DNA of 64,000 nt, taken from assembly GCA_943842245.1 (NCBI GenBank), contig CALTAJ010000001.1, forward strand, positions 620,001 to 684,000, read 5' to 3'. The position numbers and the translations under genes were made by a program. This document shows, one piece after another, positions 48,948-58,306 of the stretch (position 1 is the first letter of the stretch; each line of letters opens with the position of its first letter). The stretch comes from an uncultured Flavobacteriaceae bacterium (GTDB lineage: Bacteria > Bacteroidota > Bacteroidia > Flavobacteriales > Flavobacteriaceae). A model generated the notes under the pieces. That model had not been told where the DNA came from. It saw only the letters and a list, made by a program, of their open reading frames with translations, and did not search any database.

Positions 48948-50940
48948 AATAGTCTTATTGGCATTTACACTTGTAAGTTGCTTACTTTTTATCTTCCAAT
49001 TGATGGCTTTGCAGTTATTTAATTCAGAATACTCTGAACGTTCATTAAATAATGCTATAGAAAAACGTCCTGTATACCCCACTCGAGGATTAATCTATGA
49101 TAGAAATGGAACTCTTTGGGTTGCAAATAAACCAGTTTATGACCTGATGATTGTTCCAGAAAATTTGAATTCTTTTGACACGCTTGAATTGACATCAGGA
49201 TTAAATATTTCCAAAGAAGAACTGCTGAATCAAATAAAGGATGCTAAAAATTTTTCTAAAAAACTTCCCTCTGTCATTTTAAGACAATTATCTATGGCTG
49301 TAGCAGCAAAACTTCAAGAAAAGATGTGGAAATTTCCAGGATTCTATTTTCAAAAAAAGTCTACTCGAGACTATTTACTGCCAATAGGATCAAATATTTT
49401 AGGCTATACAAGTGAAACCAATAGGCATGAAATAAAACCTTCCGCTTCGAAAGTTTTAGAAGTTGATAACCTTAAGCTGTTAGGGGTTAATTATGCCGTC
49501 AATGATTCTGAAAAGTCCGCCCGTGAAGAGAAAAATCTTTTGAGTAAAAAAAATAATAAATCAAAAGATTCTTTTTCACCAATAAATGAAATTTTAGAAA
49601 ATTATGATCCTGGAGAGATGATAGGTAGGCAAGGGATTGAAAAAACCTATGAAAAAAAATTACGTGGAAAGAAAGGAATTCAATTTTTTCAAAAAGATCG
49701 ATTCAATCGAATTATTGGACCCTACGATGAAGGAAAATTCGATATAGAGCCAGAAGCTCCTGAAAATATCATTTTAACAATAGACGCCATACTTCAAGAC
49801 TATGGGGAATCACTTATGATGAATAAAAGAGGAGGTATAGTGGCAATAGAGCCTCAAAGTGGAGAAGTTTTAGCTTTAGTGACTGCTCCTAGCTATGATC
49901 CAAATACGCTAATCGGTAGAGATCGATCTAAGTATTTTAATAAATTGATTAAAGATACAATAGCTAAACCTCTTTTTGACAGAAGCCTTCAGGCAGAATA
50001 CTCCCCGGGTTCTCCTTTTAAAACACTCAACGCACTAATTGGTCTTCAAGAAAAAGTCATTTCACCAGAAACAGTTTTTACATGTGATAAAGGACATTAT
50101 TATGGACGGGGAGCATTTATGGGATGTCATAATCCTATTGGAACTAAAAGTGATTTAATCAAAGGAATTTATAGTTCTTGTAATAGTTATTTTGCTAAAA
50201 CTTTTGTTCGTATAATAAATAGTCAATCTACTCCTTCAGAAGGAGTGGATCTTTGGAAAAAACATTTAGAAAAATTTGGATTAGGTGATTTTTTGGGATA
50301 TGACCTGCCTATTGGAAAAAGAGGGTTTATCCCTGATAGCAACTATTATAACAATTGGTATCCAAGGGGAAGTTGGGGCCCAAATACTTTAATTTCAAAC
50401 TCAATTGGTCAAGGAGAAATTCTAACCACTCCAATTCAAATGGCTAATTTTACTGCCACTATTGCTAATCGAGGTTTCTTTAAAAAACCACATTTTAAAA
50501 AAACAATAAATGACTCTTTATATCCAAAAAATCAAACCCTTATCGATGCTAAACATTTTGAGACAGTAATCGAAGGAATGCACCAAGTGGTTGAACGTGG
50601 AACTGCTCGCATTGCAAAAATTAGAGGGATTGATGTCTGTGGTAAAACTGGAACTGTTGAAAATTTTATCAGATTAAACAATGAAAAAACACAACTCACA
50701 GATCATTCAATTTTTATTGCTTTTGCACCCAAAGATAATCCTAAAATAGCTATTGCTGTATTTATTGAAAATGGCTATTGGGGTGCAAGATGGGCTGCTC
50801 CAATTGCAAGTTTAATGATCGAAAAATATCTAACAGGTGAAGTGAAACGTAATTGGCTAGAAAATAAAATGCTCAAAGGAAGCCTTATGGCTGAATATGA
50901 AAAACCTCTCTTAGATAAACCCTTTAGTATTAATGACTAA
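48937..50940 (+). CDS. mrdA: penicillin-binding protein 2
   Basis: RGLIYDRNG, catalytic YSPGSPFK, SSCNSYF, CGKTGTVEN. Confidence 0.95.
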   Translation: MIRKIVLLAFTLVSCLLFIFQLMALQLFNSEYSERSLNNAIEKRPVYPTRGLIYDRNGTLWVANKPVYDLMIVPENLNSFDTLELTSGLNISKEELLNQIKDAKNFSKKLPSVILRQLSMAVAAKLQEKMWKFPGFYFQKKSTRDYLLPIGSNILGYTSETNRHEIKPSASKVLEVDNLKLLGVNYAVNDSEKSAREEKNLLSKKNNKSKDSFSPINEILENYDPGEMIGRQGIEKTYEKKLRGKKGIQFFQKDRFNRIIGPYDEGKFDIEPEAPENIILTIDAILQDYGESLMMNKRGGIVAIEPQSGEVLALVTAPSYDPNTLIGRDRSKYFNKLIKDTIAKPLFDRSLQAEYSPGSPFKTLNALIGLQEKVISPETVFTCDKGHYYGRGAFMGCHNPIGTKSDLIKGIYSSCNSYFAKTFVRIINSQSTPSEGVDLWKKHLEKFGLGDFLGYDLPIGKRGFIPDSNYYNNWYPRGSWGPNTLISNSIGQGEILTTPIQMANFTATIANRGFFKKPHFKKTINDSLYPKNQTLIDAKHFETVIEGMHQVVERGTARIAKIRGIDVCGKTGTVENFIRLNNEKTQLTDHSIFIAFAPKDNPKIAIAVFIENGYWGARWAAPIASLMIEKYLTGEVKRNWLENKMLKGSLMAEYEKPLLDKPFSIND

Positions 50941-52186
50941 AAGCATCGTTTTCCGAATGGACTGGTTGAGTCTCATAATCTATTTATTATTAGTAATATT
51001 CGGAATTATAAATATTTATTCGACAACTTTATCAGAAGTTACAGTTTCTTTGTTTGATATGAACTCTCCTGCAGGAAAACAATTCTGGATCTTTATTTTT
51101 TCCCTTATATTTCTGCCAATTATATTATTTATCAATTCCAATTTCTTTGAACATCTATCTTTAATCTTTTACATTCTATCAATATTGAGTTTACTTGGGC
51201 TGTTTTTTTTTGGTCAAAAGATTTCAGGCGCAACTTCTTGGTATTTCATAGGGGGTTTTAGCATACAACCTTCTGAATTTGCCAAGATTACAACTTCTCT
51301 ACTTGTAGCCTCAACCTTGAGTTCAATTCAAGCAGATATAAAGAAAATTTCTTTTATAACTAAATTATTATTAATTATTGGGCTACCTATGATTCTCGTG
51401 ATATTTCAGCCTGATGCTGGAACGGCTCTTGTTTTTTTGGGTTTATTTTTTGTATTACTTCGCGAAGGTATGGATATGAAAACTCTTTATTTTGGAATGG
51501 GTTTTATATCACTTTTTATTCTGACTTTAATTTTTGGCCCATTAATCTTGAGCATTGCATTATTCTTTATTCTTATTTTAGTTTATCGACTAATTCTTCA
51601 ATACTATCCTAAAACAAAAAAAACTCCCTTTGTCCTTTTATACGGTATTTCCGTTCTTTTTAATATTTCAGTAAACTTTATTTTTAACTCTGTTTTTGAG
51701 CAAAGACATAGGGATCGATTTAATATTATGTTAGGCTTAGAAAATGATTCCCAAGGGATCGGTTATAATATCAATCAATCTAAAATTGCCATTGGTTCGG
51801 GGGGTTTTTCTGGAAAAGGCTTTTTAAATGGGACTCAAACTAAAGGAGGATTTGTTCCAGAGCAGCACACAGATTATATATTTAGTACTGTTGGTGAAGA
51901 ATGGGGATTTATCGGAAGTAGTGGCTTAATAATCCTTTTTACAGTTCTAATTTCAAGAATTCTTTATAGAGCTGAAAAGCATACTCAATCCTTTCCAAGG
52001 ATGTTTTCCTACTGTTTTGCCAGTATGCTGTTTGTTCATTTTTTTGTAAATGTAGGCATGACATTAGGATTAGTTCCAACAGTAGGTATACCATTAACCT
52101 TTATTAGTTACGGAGGTACTAATTTAATGGCATTTAGTTTAATGCTTTTTATTTATTTAAATCTAGATGCAAATCGTTTAAATTAA
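50933..52186 (+). CDS. rodA: rod shape-determining SEDS protein RodA
   Basis: SEDS signatures QPSEFAKI, FQPDAGTALV, GNTQ-like GFLNGTQTKGGFVPEQHTDYIFSTVGEEWGF, PFISYGG-like LTFISYGGTN. Confidence 0.95.
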   Translation: MTKSIVFRMDWLSLIIYLLLVIFGIINIYSTTLSEVTVSLFDMNSPAGKQFWIFIFSLIFLPIILFINSNFFEHLSLIFYILSILSLLGLFFFGQKISGATSWYFIGGFSIQPSEFAKITTSLLVASTLSSIQADIKKISFITKLLLIIGLPMILVIFQPDAGTALVFLGLFFVLLREGMDMKTLYFGMGFISLFILTLIFGPLILSIALFFILILVYRLILQYYPKTKKTPFVLLYGISVLFNISVNFIFNSVFEQRHRDRFNIMLGLENDSQGIGYNINQSKIAIGSGGFSGKGFLNGTQTKGGFVPEQHTDYIFSTVGEEWGFIGSSGLIILFTVLISRILYRAEKHTQSFPRMFSYCFASMLFVHFFVNVGMTLGLVPTVGIPLTFISYGGTNLMAFSLMLFIYLNLDANRLN

Positions 52187-53259
52187 CTCCTAACATCTAA
52201 AGCATCCCTTAGACTATTTCCAAGCATCATAAAGGCTAAAACTAGACTCATTATTGCAAAACCAGGTAAAATTGCTAGATAGGGCTTCCCTAAAAGTAGA
52301 TATCTGAAGTGGTCTTTTACCATGCCTCCCCAACTTGGCATTGGTGGTTGGGCTCCAATTCCCAAAAAACTTAATCCACTTTCCATCAATATAGCACTAG
52401 CGAAATTTGCTGTTGAAATAACGATCAATGGGGCAATTAATATAGGAAGTATGTGGTGTATTAACAATCTTAATTTAGAAAATCCAAGAGCAATACCTGC
52501 TTGAACAAATAATTCTTCTTTTGTAGATTTTACTAAACCACGAACTAACCTAGCAACTTCGACCCACATAGTAAGTCCGACTGCAACAAAAACCTGCCAA
52601 AAACCACGTCCTAAAGCTAAGGTTATTGCTATAACCATTAAAAGTGTTGGAATCGACCATACTACATTGATTATCCACATAATTAATTGATCGATCCTTC
52701 CTCCAAAAAAACCTGCTATAGACCCCAGAAAAATACCAATGAGTAATGAAATTGTTACGGCTACAAATCCAATTGAAATTGAGATTCTAGAACCAATAAT
52801 TAAACGACTTAGTAGGTCTCTACCGTATTTATCCGTCCCTAATATAAAATACTTTTCTTTTAAATACTTTGCTTCTACTTCTTTTCTAGTAGTACCTGGA
52901 GGAAACTGACTAAACAGTTTTTCTTCGAAATAGTTTGTTGCATTTCCATGTCGTTTAAAAGTTAAACCTTTATTATGCCAGCGAATTTCTTTTATTGGAA
53001 TTTCTTCACTAATATTTCGATCTCCAAAAAAAAAACTTCTATTGTCATAAGACTTAAGGCCAGGAATAATTAAGACTTTACAAGAAAACCCTGGAAGTTG
53101 AGAGTGAATAGAAAGATGCATTTGATTTGCAAATTGGGTTTTATCCGAAGAAAGAGGATAAGCAAAAATTGCTATTAAGCTAATTCCTATAATAAACAAA
53201 GCGCTGGACATAGCCCAAACGTCCTTTTTTAATCGCTTAAAAGTACGCTTTAGCTCCAA
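52183..53259 (-). CDS. ABC transporter permease (DppC/OppC family)
   Basis: KYGRDLLSRLIIGSRISISIGF; EAA-like loop MWVEVARLVRGLVKSTKEELFVQAGIALGFS. Confidence 0.9.
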   Translation of the reverse strand: MELKRTFKRLKKDVWAMSSALFIIGISLIAIFAYPLSSDKTQFANQMHLSIHSQLPGFSCKVLIIPGLKSYDNRSFFFGDRNISEEIPIKEIRWHNKGLTFKRHGNATNYFEEKLFSQFPPGTTRKEVEAKYLKEKYFILGTDKYGRDLLSRLIIGSRISISIGFVAVTISLLIGIFLGSIAGFFGGRIDQLIMWIINVVWSIPTLLMVIAITLALGRGFWQVFVAVGLTMWVEVARLVRGLVKSTKEELFVQAGIALGFSKLRLLIHHILPILIAPLIVISTANFASAILMESGLSFLGIGAQPPMPSWGGMVKDHFRYLLLGKPYLAILPGFAIMSLVLAFMMLGNSLRDALDVRS

Positions 53260-53265
53260 TTGAAT

Positions 53266-55416
53266 CTATTCTTTTTTGATTTGGGCTATGGGTTGTTCTG
53301 ACTTTATTGGTGAAGATAGATCTTTAAGAATTTGAACAGCTTCTGATATATAAATATCTTTTTGTAAATACTCTTGAGCACGTTCACGCTTTTTGATAGT
53401 TTCTTCATTGGGTGGATTCTTAGCTCCAGCTTCAGGTAGCCACTGAAATCTATATGATGATTTAAATTCTGATAATTTATCGAACCGCTTAGCATATTCT
53501 TTTTTATTATCTCGCTCTGACTTAAATGAGTCGTAATCTAAAGAATAACTAAAATCATTTTGTTGTTGTTTTACCCAAAGTGCTTGCTCATGAATTAATT
53601 GAACTATTGGATTTTCTTGAAGGCGCTTTTTACTTCGATTAACTGCATAATCGAAGTTAGATAATGATGATGAGGGTTTGTAAAAAGTTGGGGATATACT
53701 ATCCCATTCTAAGGGATTATCTTGATCTTTCTCACCCATCTCAACGTAAGCATATCGGTCTGGAAAAACAACATCACTTTTGACACCTTCTAATTGAGTA
53801 GATTGTCCATTAACACGATAAAATTTGTCTGTGGTAACTTTTAGAGCTCCTAAATCACCATAAGTGCTTCCAGAAATCATACGGTTGAGATCTACAATGT
53901 TTTGGACAGTCCCTTTACCAAATGTCTGTTTACTTCCCAAGACAATTGCTCTTTTGTAATCTTGAAGAGCTGCTGCAATAATTTCTGAGGCAGAAGCGGA
54001 AAACTCATTTACCAAAACCACAACAGGTCCATCCCAAACAACAGAGGAATCGGTGTCTTTTAATACTTCTTTTTTCCCTCCTGTGCTTTTTACCTGAACT
54101 ACGGGACCGTCTTTTATAAAATAACCGGTCATGTCAACAACTGTTTTTAAAGATCCACCTCCGTTATTCCTCAAGTCAAGTATAACTCCCTTAACATTTT
54201 TCTGTTTTAGTTGTTCTAATTCTTTTTTAACATCAGTAGCCGCATTTCTTTTGTTATAATCTTCAAAATTGATATAAAATTTTGGCAACTCTATTAAACC
54301 GTAATCTCCAGTTTCGTCTTTTATGAGCGTTGACTTAACATAAGTTTCCTCTAGCTCTACTACATCACGTGTAATACCAACTTCTTCTATATTCCCTTCT
54401 ACTCGTTTGATAGTCAAAAATACTTGTGAGCCTTTAGGTCCTTTAATAAGTTTTACCGCATCGTCAAGTACCATTCCTGAAATATCTATAGCTTCTTCTT
54501 CATCTGCTTGCCTAACTTTCAAAATAGCATCTCCTACTTCTAAAAGGTTTTCTCTCCAAACTGGACCACCAGAAATAACCTCGACTATTTTGACTTGCTG
54601 ATTTCGTTTACTTAATCGTGCACCAATTCCTTCAAACTTTCCAGAAATTGACATATCAAAGCGGTCTTTGTCTCTTGGTGCGAAGTAATAGGTGTGAGGA
54701 TCAAACTGAACTACAATAGAATTAACATAAATAGAAAACCAATCCTTTCGCTTGATGTCATTATAATTTTCAAAGAAATAACTCATGTTTTCTAGAATAT
54801 CTTTACGAGCATTTTTTTCTAGCTCAATATCTGATTGCATTTCGTAGACTTCATCTTGTTTTTTCTTTTGAAATTCTTCATCTTTTTTGGTTGTAAAAGT
54901 TTCTAAAGCACTTAGCTTAAAGCGCTTTCTCCAAATAGATTTTAGTTCCAAAATATTGTTAGTGTATGGTGCTTTTTTATAATCCAAATTAATTTCGTCC
55001 TTAATAGAAAAATCAAAAGATTGGTCTAATAATTCTTTATAAAATCCCTCAACCTGTTTCATGCGTTGCATAAGCTTGGTAAAAGTTACGGTGAAGAAGT
55101 TTATTTCAGTGTTTTTTAATTCATCATCAATTTTAAAACGATAAGTTTCAAAGCTTTTAATATCAGAGTTAAGGAAAAATCGATGTTGCCCATCAAGATT
55201 TTCTAAATAATTCATAAAAACATTTTCAGAAAATTTATCATTAAAATCTTTTGGGTCATAATGTCCACGATCCAAAACATAAGAAATGATTTCTAATAAA
55301 AGTTTGTCTTTATTAGGGTCTTGATTTTTTAGGGTATATCCAAATACAAATCCGCTAATCAAAATAAATGATAAGATCCAAAAATATTTGCGCATTAGGG
55401 TATGTTTATTTCTCAA
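53266..55416 (-). CDS. prc: carboxy-terminal processing (tail-specific) protease
   Basis: PDZ region, LDLRNNGGGSL, catalytic EFSASASEIIAAALQDYKRAIVLGSKQTFGKGTVQ. Confidence 0.95.
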   Translation of the reverse strand: MRNKHTLMRKYFWILSFILISGFVFGYTLKNQDPNKDKLLLEIISYVLDRGHYDPKDFNDKFSENVFMNYLENLDGQHRFFLNSDIKSFETYRFKIDDELKNTEINFFTVTFTKLMQRMKQVEGFYKELLDQSFDFSIKDEINLDYKKAPYTNNILELKSIWRKRFKLSALETFTTKKDEEFQKKKQDEVYEMQSDIELEKNARKDILENMSYFFENYNDIKRKDWFSIYVNSIVVQFDPHTYYFAPRDKDRFDMSISGKFEGIGARLSKRNQQVKIVEVISGGPVWRENLLEVGDAILKVRQADEEEAIDISGMVLDDAVKLIKGPKGSQVFLTIKRVEGNIEEVGITRDVVELEETYVKSTLIKDETGDYGLIELPKFYINFEDYNKRNAATDVKKELEQLKQKNVKGVILDLRNNGGGSLKTVVDMTGYFIKDGPVVQVKSTGGKKEVLKDTDSSVVWDGPVVVLVNEFSASASEIIAAALQDYKRAIVLGSKQTFGKGTVQNIVDLNRMISGSTYGDLGALKVTTDKFYRVNGQSTQLEGVKSDVVFPDRYAYVEMGEKDQDNPLEWDSISPTFYKPSSSLSNFDYAVNRSKKRLQENPIVQLIHEQALWVKQQQNDFSYSLDYDSFKSERDNKKEYAKRFDKLSEFKSSYRFQWLPEAGAKNPPNEETIKKRERAQEYLQKDIYISEAVQILKDLSSPIKSEQPIAQIKKE

Positions 55417-55519
55417 ATTTATAGCCTTTAAATATAAGCATATTCTAAAACAGTTTTGTTAATATTGTTTTAAAAGAAAGCGCATAAAGATTTCTTACTT
55501 TAGCACATAACTAAAACCC

Positions 55520-56290
55520 ATGAAGAAAAAACCGCTAATATTAGTTGTAAACGACGATGGAATTACTGCACCAGGACTGAGAACATTAATTACAATAATG
55601 AATGAAATTGGAAAAGTAGTTGTTGTTGCTCCAGACTCTCCTCAATCAGCAATGGGTCATGCTATTACAATAAATTCTACATTACATTGCCAAAAAATGA
55701 ATTTAACAGATGGCCCTCAATTAGAATATAGTTGCTCGGGGACCCCTGCAGATTGTGTCAAGCTTGCTGTAAATGAACTTTTAGACCGTAAACCTGATCT
55801 TTGTGTTTCTGGTATAAATCATGGCTCTAACTCTTCTGTAAATGTGATCTATTCAGGAACCATGAGCGCTGCTATCGAAGCGGGTATAGAGGGTATTCCT
55901 GCAATTGGTTTTTCACTTTTAGATTTTAGCTGGAATGCGGATTTCAAACCCTTGAAAAGTTTCATTCATGAAATTACAATTAAAGCATTAAAAAATGGCA
56001 TCCCAAAAGGTGTAGTTCTTAATGTTAATTTCCCAAAACTTAAGCTAAAGGAAATAAAAGGTATTAAGATTTGTAGACAAGCAAAAGCGAACTGGGTAGA
56101 AGAATTTGACAAACGAACCAACCCAATGGGAAAAGAATACTTCTGGTTAACTGGAACTTTTATTAATGAAGATAAAGGAGAGGATACTGATGAATGGGCC
56201 TTAAGTCAAGGCTACATTTCTATAGTTCCAACACAATTTGATTTGACAGCCCATCACACTATTCAAGAACTAAATACATGGGATTTATAA
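55520..56290 (+). CDS. surE: 5'-nucleotidase SurE
   Basis: VNDDGITAPGLRTL, SGTPADCV, SGINHGSN, YSGTMSAAIEA. Confidence 0.96.
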   Translation: MKKKPLILVVNDDGITAPGLRTLITIMNEIGKVVVVAPDSPQSAMGHAITINSTLHCQKMNLTDGPQLEYSCSGTPADCVKLAVNELLDRKPDLCVSGINHGSNSSVNVIYSGTMSAAIEAGIEGIPAIGFSLLDFSWNADFKPLKSFIHEITIKALKNGIPKGVVLNVNFPKLKLKEIKGIKICRQAKANWVEEFDKRTNPMGKEYFWLTGTFINEDKGEDTDEWALSQGYISIVPTQFDLTAHHTIQELNTWDL

Positions 56291-56571
56291 AAGATAAATA
56301 TTTTTTTTGGGGAATCTTAACTGGTGTGCTTTGGACTGGTTTTGGAGTATTAATACTCCTTTTTTTTCTTTCAAATAAATCTATAGAAGACAGTTTATCA
56401 AGTCTTTATTATCAAAATAAACTTGGCGGCTTGATCTCTATATCTGCTTTAATAAATCTGCCAGTTTTTTTTATAGCACTTCAGAAAAATAAGTTTGCTT
56501 TTGCAGCTGGACTTGTGGCCATTTCGTTGGTATTAGTTTTACTTGTAGCTTTTTTAAAACTAAATAATTAA
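56278..56571 (+). CDS. small membrane protein, hypothetical
   Basis: About three hydrophobic segments, overlaps surE by 13 bp, upstream of lpxB. Confidence 0.7.
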   Translation: MGFIKDKYFFWGILTGVLWTGFGVLILLFFLSNKSIEDSLSSLYYQNKLGGLISISALINLPVFFIALQKNKFAFAAGLVAISLVLVLLVAFLKLNN

Positions 56572-56582
56572 AAACAAACCCT

Positions 56583-57692
56583 GTGAAGTATTATCTTATT
56601 TCTGGTGAGGCCTCAGGTGACCTTCATTGCTCCCTTCTAATTAAAGCTTTGAAAAAATTAGATTCCAAGGCTCAATTTAGGGGTTGGGGTGGTGATTTGA
56701 TGGCAAAAGAAGGAACAGTCTTGGTAAAACACTACAAGAAATTAGCATTTATGGGTTTTTGGGAGGTAATATCTCATCTACCTGCTATTTTAAGAAATAT
56801 TTCTTTGTGTAAAAAAGATATCTTAAAATATGTTCCAGATGTGATCATTTATGTTGATTACCCTGGTTTTAATCTCAGAATTGCAAAGTGGGCAAAAACT
56901 AAAGGTTTTAAAAATCATTATTACATAAGTCCTCAGATATGGGCTTGGAAGGAAAGTCGAGTAAAACAAATGAAACTAATTTTGGATGCCCTATATGTAA
57001 TTCTTCCCTTTGAAAAAAACTATTTTGAACAAAGACATCAATTCCCAGTTCACTATGTAGGACACCCTTTAATGGATGAATTATCTAAATATTTAAAGGA
57101 TTCTAAATTTCATAAAACATATAATTTAAATCCAGAAAAACCTATAATTGCTTTACTTCCAGGAAGTAGACTTCAAGAGATTAAAAAAATGCTCCCTCTT
57201 TTTATTCAAATTTCTAATCACTTTAAGAAGTTCCAATTTGTAATTGCTGGAGCCCCTGGAATTAATCCTAAATATTACAACCCTTTTATCAAATTTTCTT
57301 CCTTAAATATTGTTTATAAAAACACGCACCAGCTTTTGCAAAATAGTTGTGCAGCCTTGGTTACAAGTGGTACAGCTACTCTGGAAACTGCACTATTTAA
57401 TGTGCCTCAGCTAGTTTGTTATAAAACCACCCCAATAACTTATTGGATTGGGAAAAAGATAATTAAACTTAAATATATTTCTTTAGTAAATTTAATTCTT
57501 GAAAAAGGGGCTTTAGTTGAACTTATTCAAAATGACTGTAGCTTTGAAAAATTGGTGTATCATTTAGAAATACTTTTGAAAAAAAATTCTCTTAAAAAAG
57601 TAAATGAAGACTATCATCTATTAAGAAGTAAAATTGGTGGTAAGGGGGCAAGTAAAAAAACTGCAGAATTAATTTTTGATGCTATTAAGTAA
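56583..57692 (+). CDS. lpxB: lipid-A-disaccharide synthase
   Basis: ISGEASGDLHCSLLI, YISPQIWAWKESRVK, VGHPL, LLPGSRLQEI. GTG start. Confidence 0.95.
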   Translation: MKYYLISGEASGDLHCSLLIKALKKLDSKAQFRGWGGDLMAKEGTVLVKHYKKLAFMGFWEVISHLPAILRNISLCKKDILKYVPDVIIYVDYPGFNLRIAKWAKTKGFKNHYYISPQIWAWKESRVKQMKLILDALYVILPFEKNYFEQRHQFPVHYVGHPLMDELSKYLKDSKFHKTYNLNPEKPIIALLPGSRLQEIKKMLPLFIQISNHFKKFQFVIAGAPGINPKYYNPFIKFSSLNIVYKNTHQLLQNSCAALVTSGTATLETALFNVPQLVCYKTTPITYWIGKKIIKLKYISLVNLILEKGALVELIQNDCSFEKLVYHLEILLKKNSLKKVNEDYHLLRSKIGGKGASKKTAELIFDAIK

Positions 57693-57711
57693 CATATAAA
57701 AATATTTATAA

Positions 57712-58293
57712 CTAACCTCTGAAACGAGGAACAAAATTCTTTTTATAGTTTTCAAAATCTTCTGGCTTAGAAAACACCTGATAATCCCCTTGTTTTATCA
57801 TTTTTAAAAAAAGTTCTATTTGTTTAGGCTTTTGATACCCAACTAAGGGCATTATTGGATCCCCATTTTCACTAAAAAAAACCATTGTTGGATATCCTTT
57901 TACACCTAGGAATTGTGTAAACTGGTGGGTTGCATTTCTCCCTTTTCTATTGGGATCATAGTTGGGATTGGTAAAAATCTGGTCATAATATTTAATTTCC
58001 TCTATCCCTTCGGCGTTAAACTTAACTGCATAATAATTTTCAATTATATAGCGAGAAACATCAGGATTTTGGAAAGTATTTTTATCTAATAATTTACATG
58101 GTCCACACCATTCTGTATAGACATCCATAAAAATTTTCTTGGGTATGTTTTTTTGAGCTTCTTGAGCTTCGCCCATTGACATCCACTTGATTTCTTGAGC
58201 AAAAATACTATTAGAATTAAAAATCAAGATTAGAATAATTAAAAAGTAAAACTTCATACTTAAAATTTTTAAACATTTATCTTTTAGTCCCAT
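57712..58293 (-). CDS. secreted thioredoxin-fold protein
   Basis: VYTEWCGPCKLLDKNTF, GYPTMVFFSENGDPI. Confidence 0.9.
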   Translation of the reverse strand: MGLKDKCLKILSMKFYFLIILILIFNSNSIFAQEIKWMSMGEAQEAQKNIPKKIFMDVYTEWCGPCKLLDKNTFQNPDVSRYIIENYYAVKFNAEGIEEIKYYDQIFTNPNYDPNRKGRNATHQFTQFLGVKGYPTMVFFSENGDPIMPLVGYQKPKQIELFLKMIKQGDYQVFSKPEDFENYKKNFVPRFRG

Positions 58294-58306
58294 AAAATTA
58301 AGTTTG

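Noticed and set aside
52183-52186. 4-bp convergent overlap of rodA and the ABC permease
   Set aside because: Shared stop bases between convergent genes are common in compact genomes.
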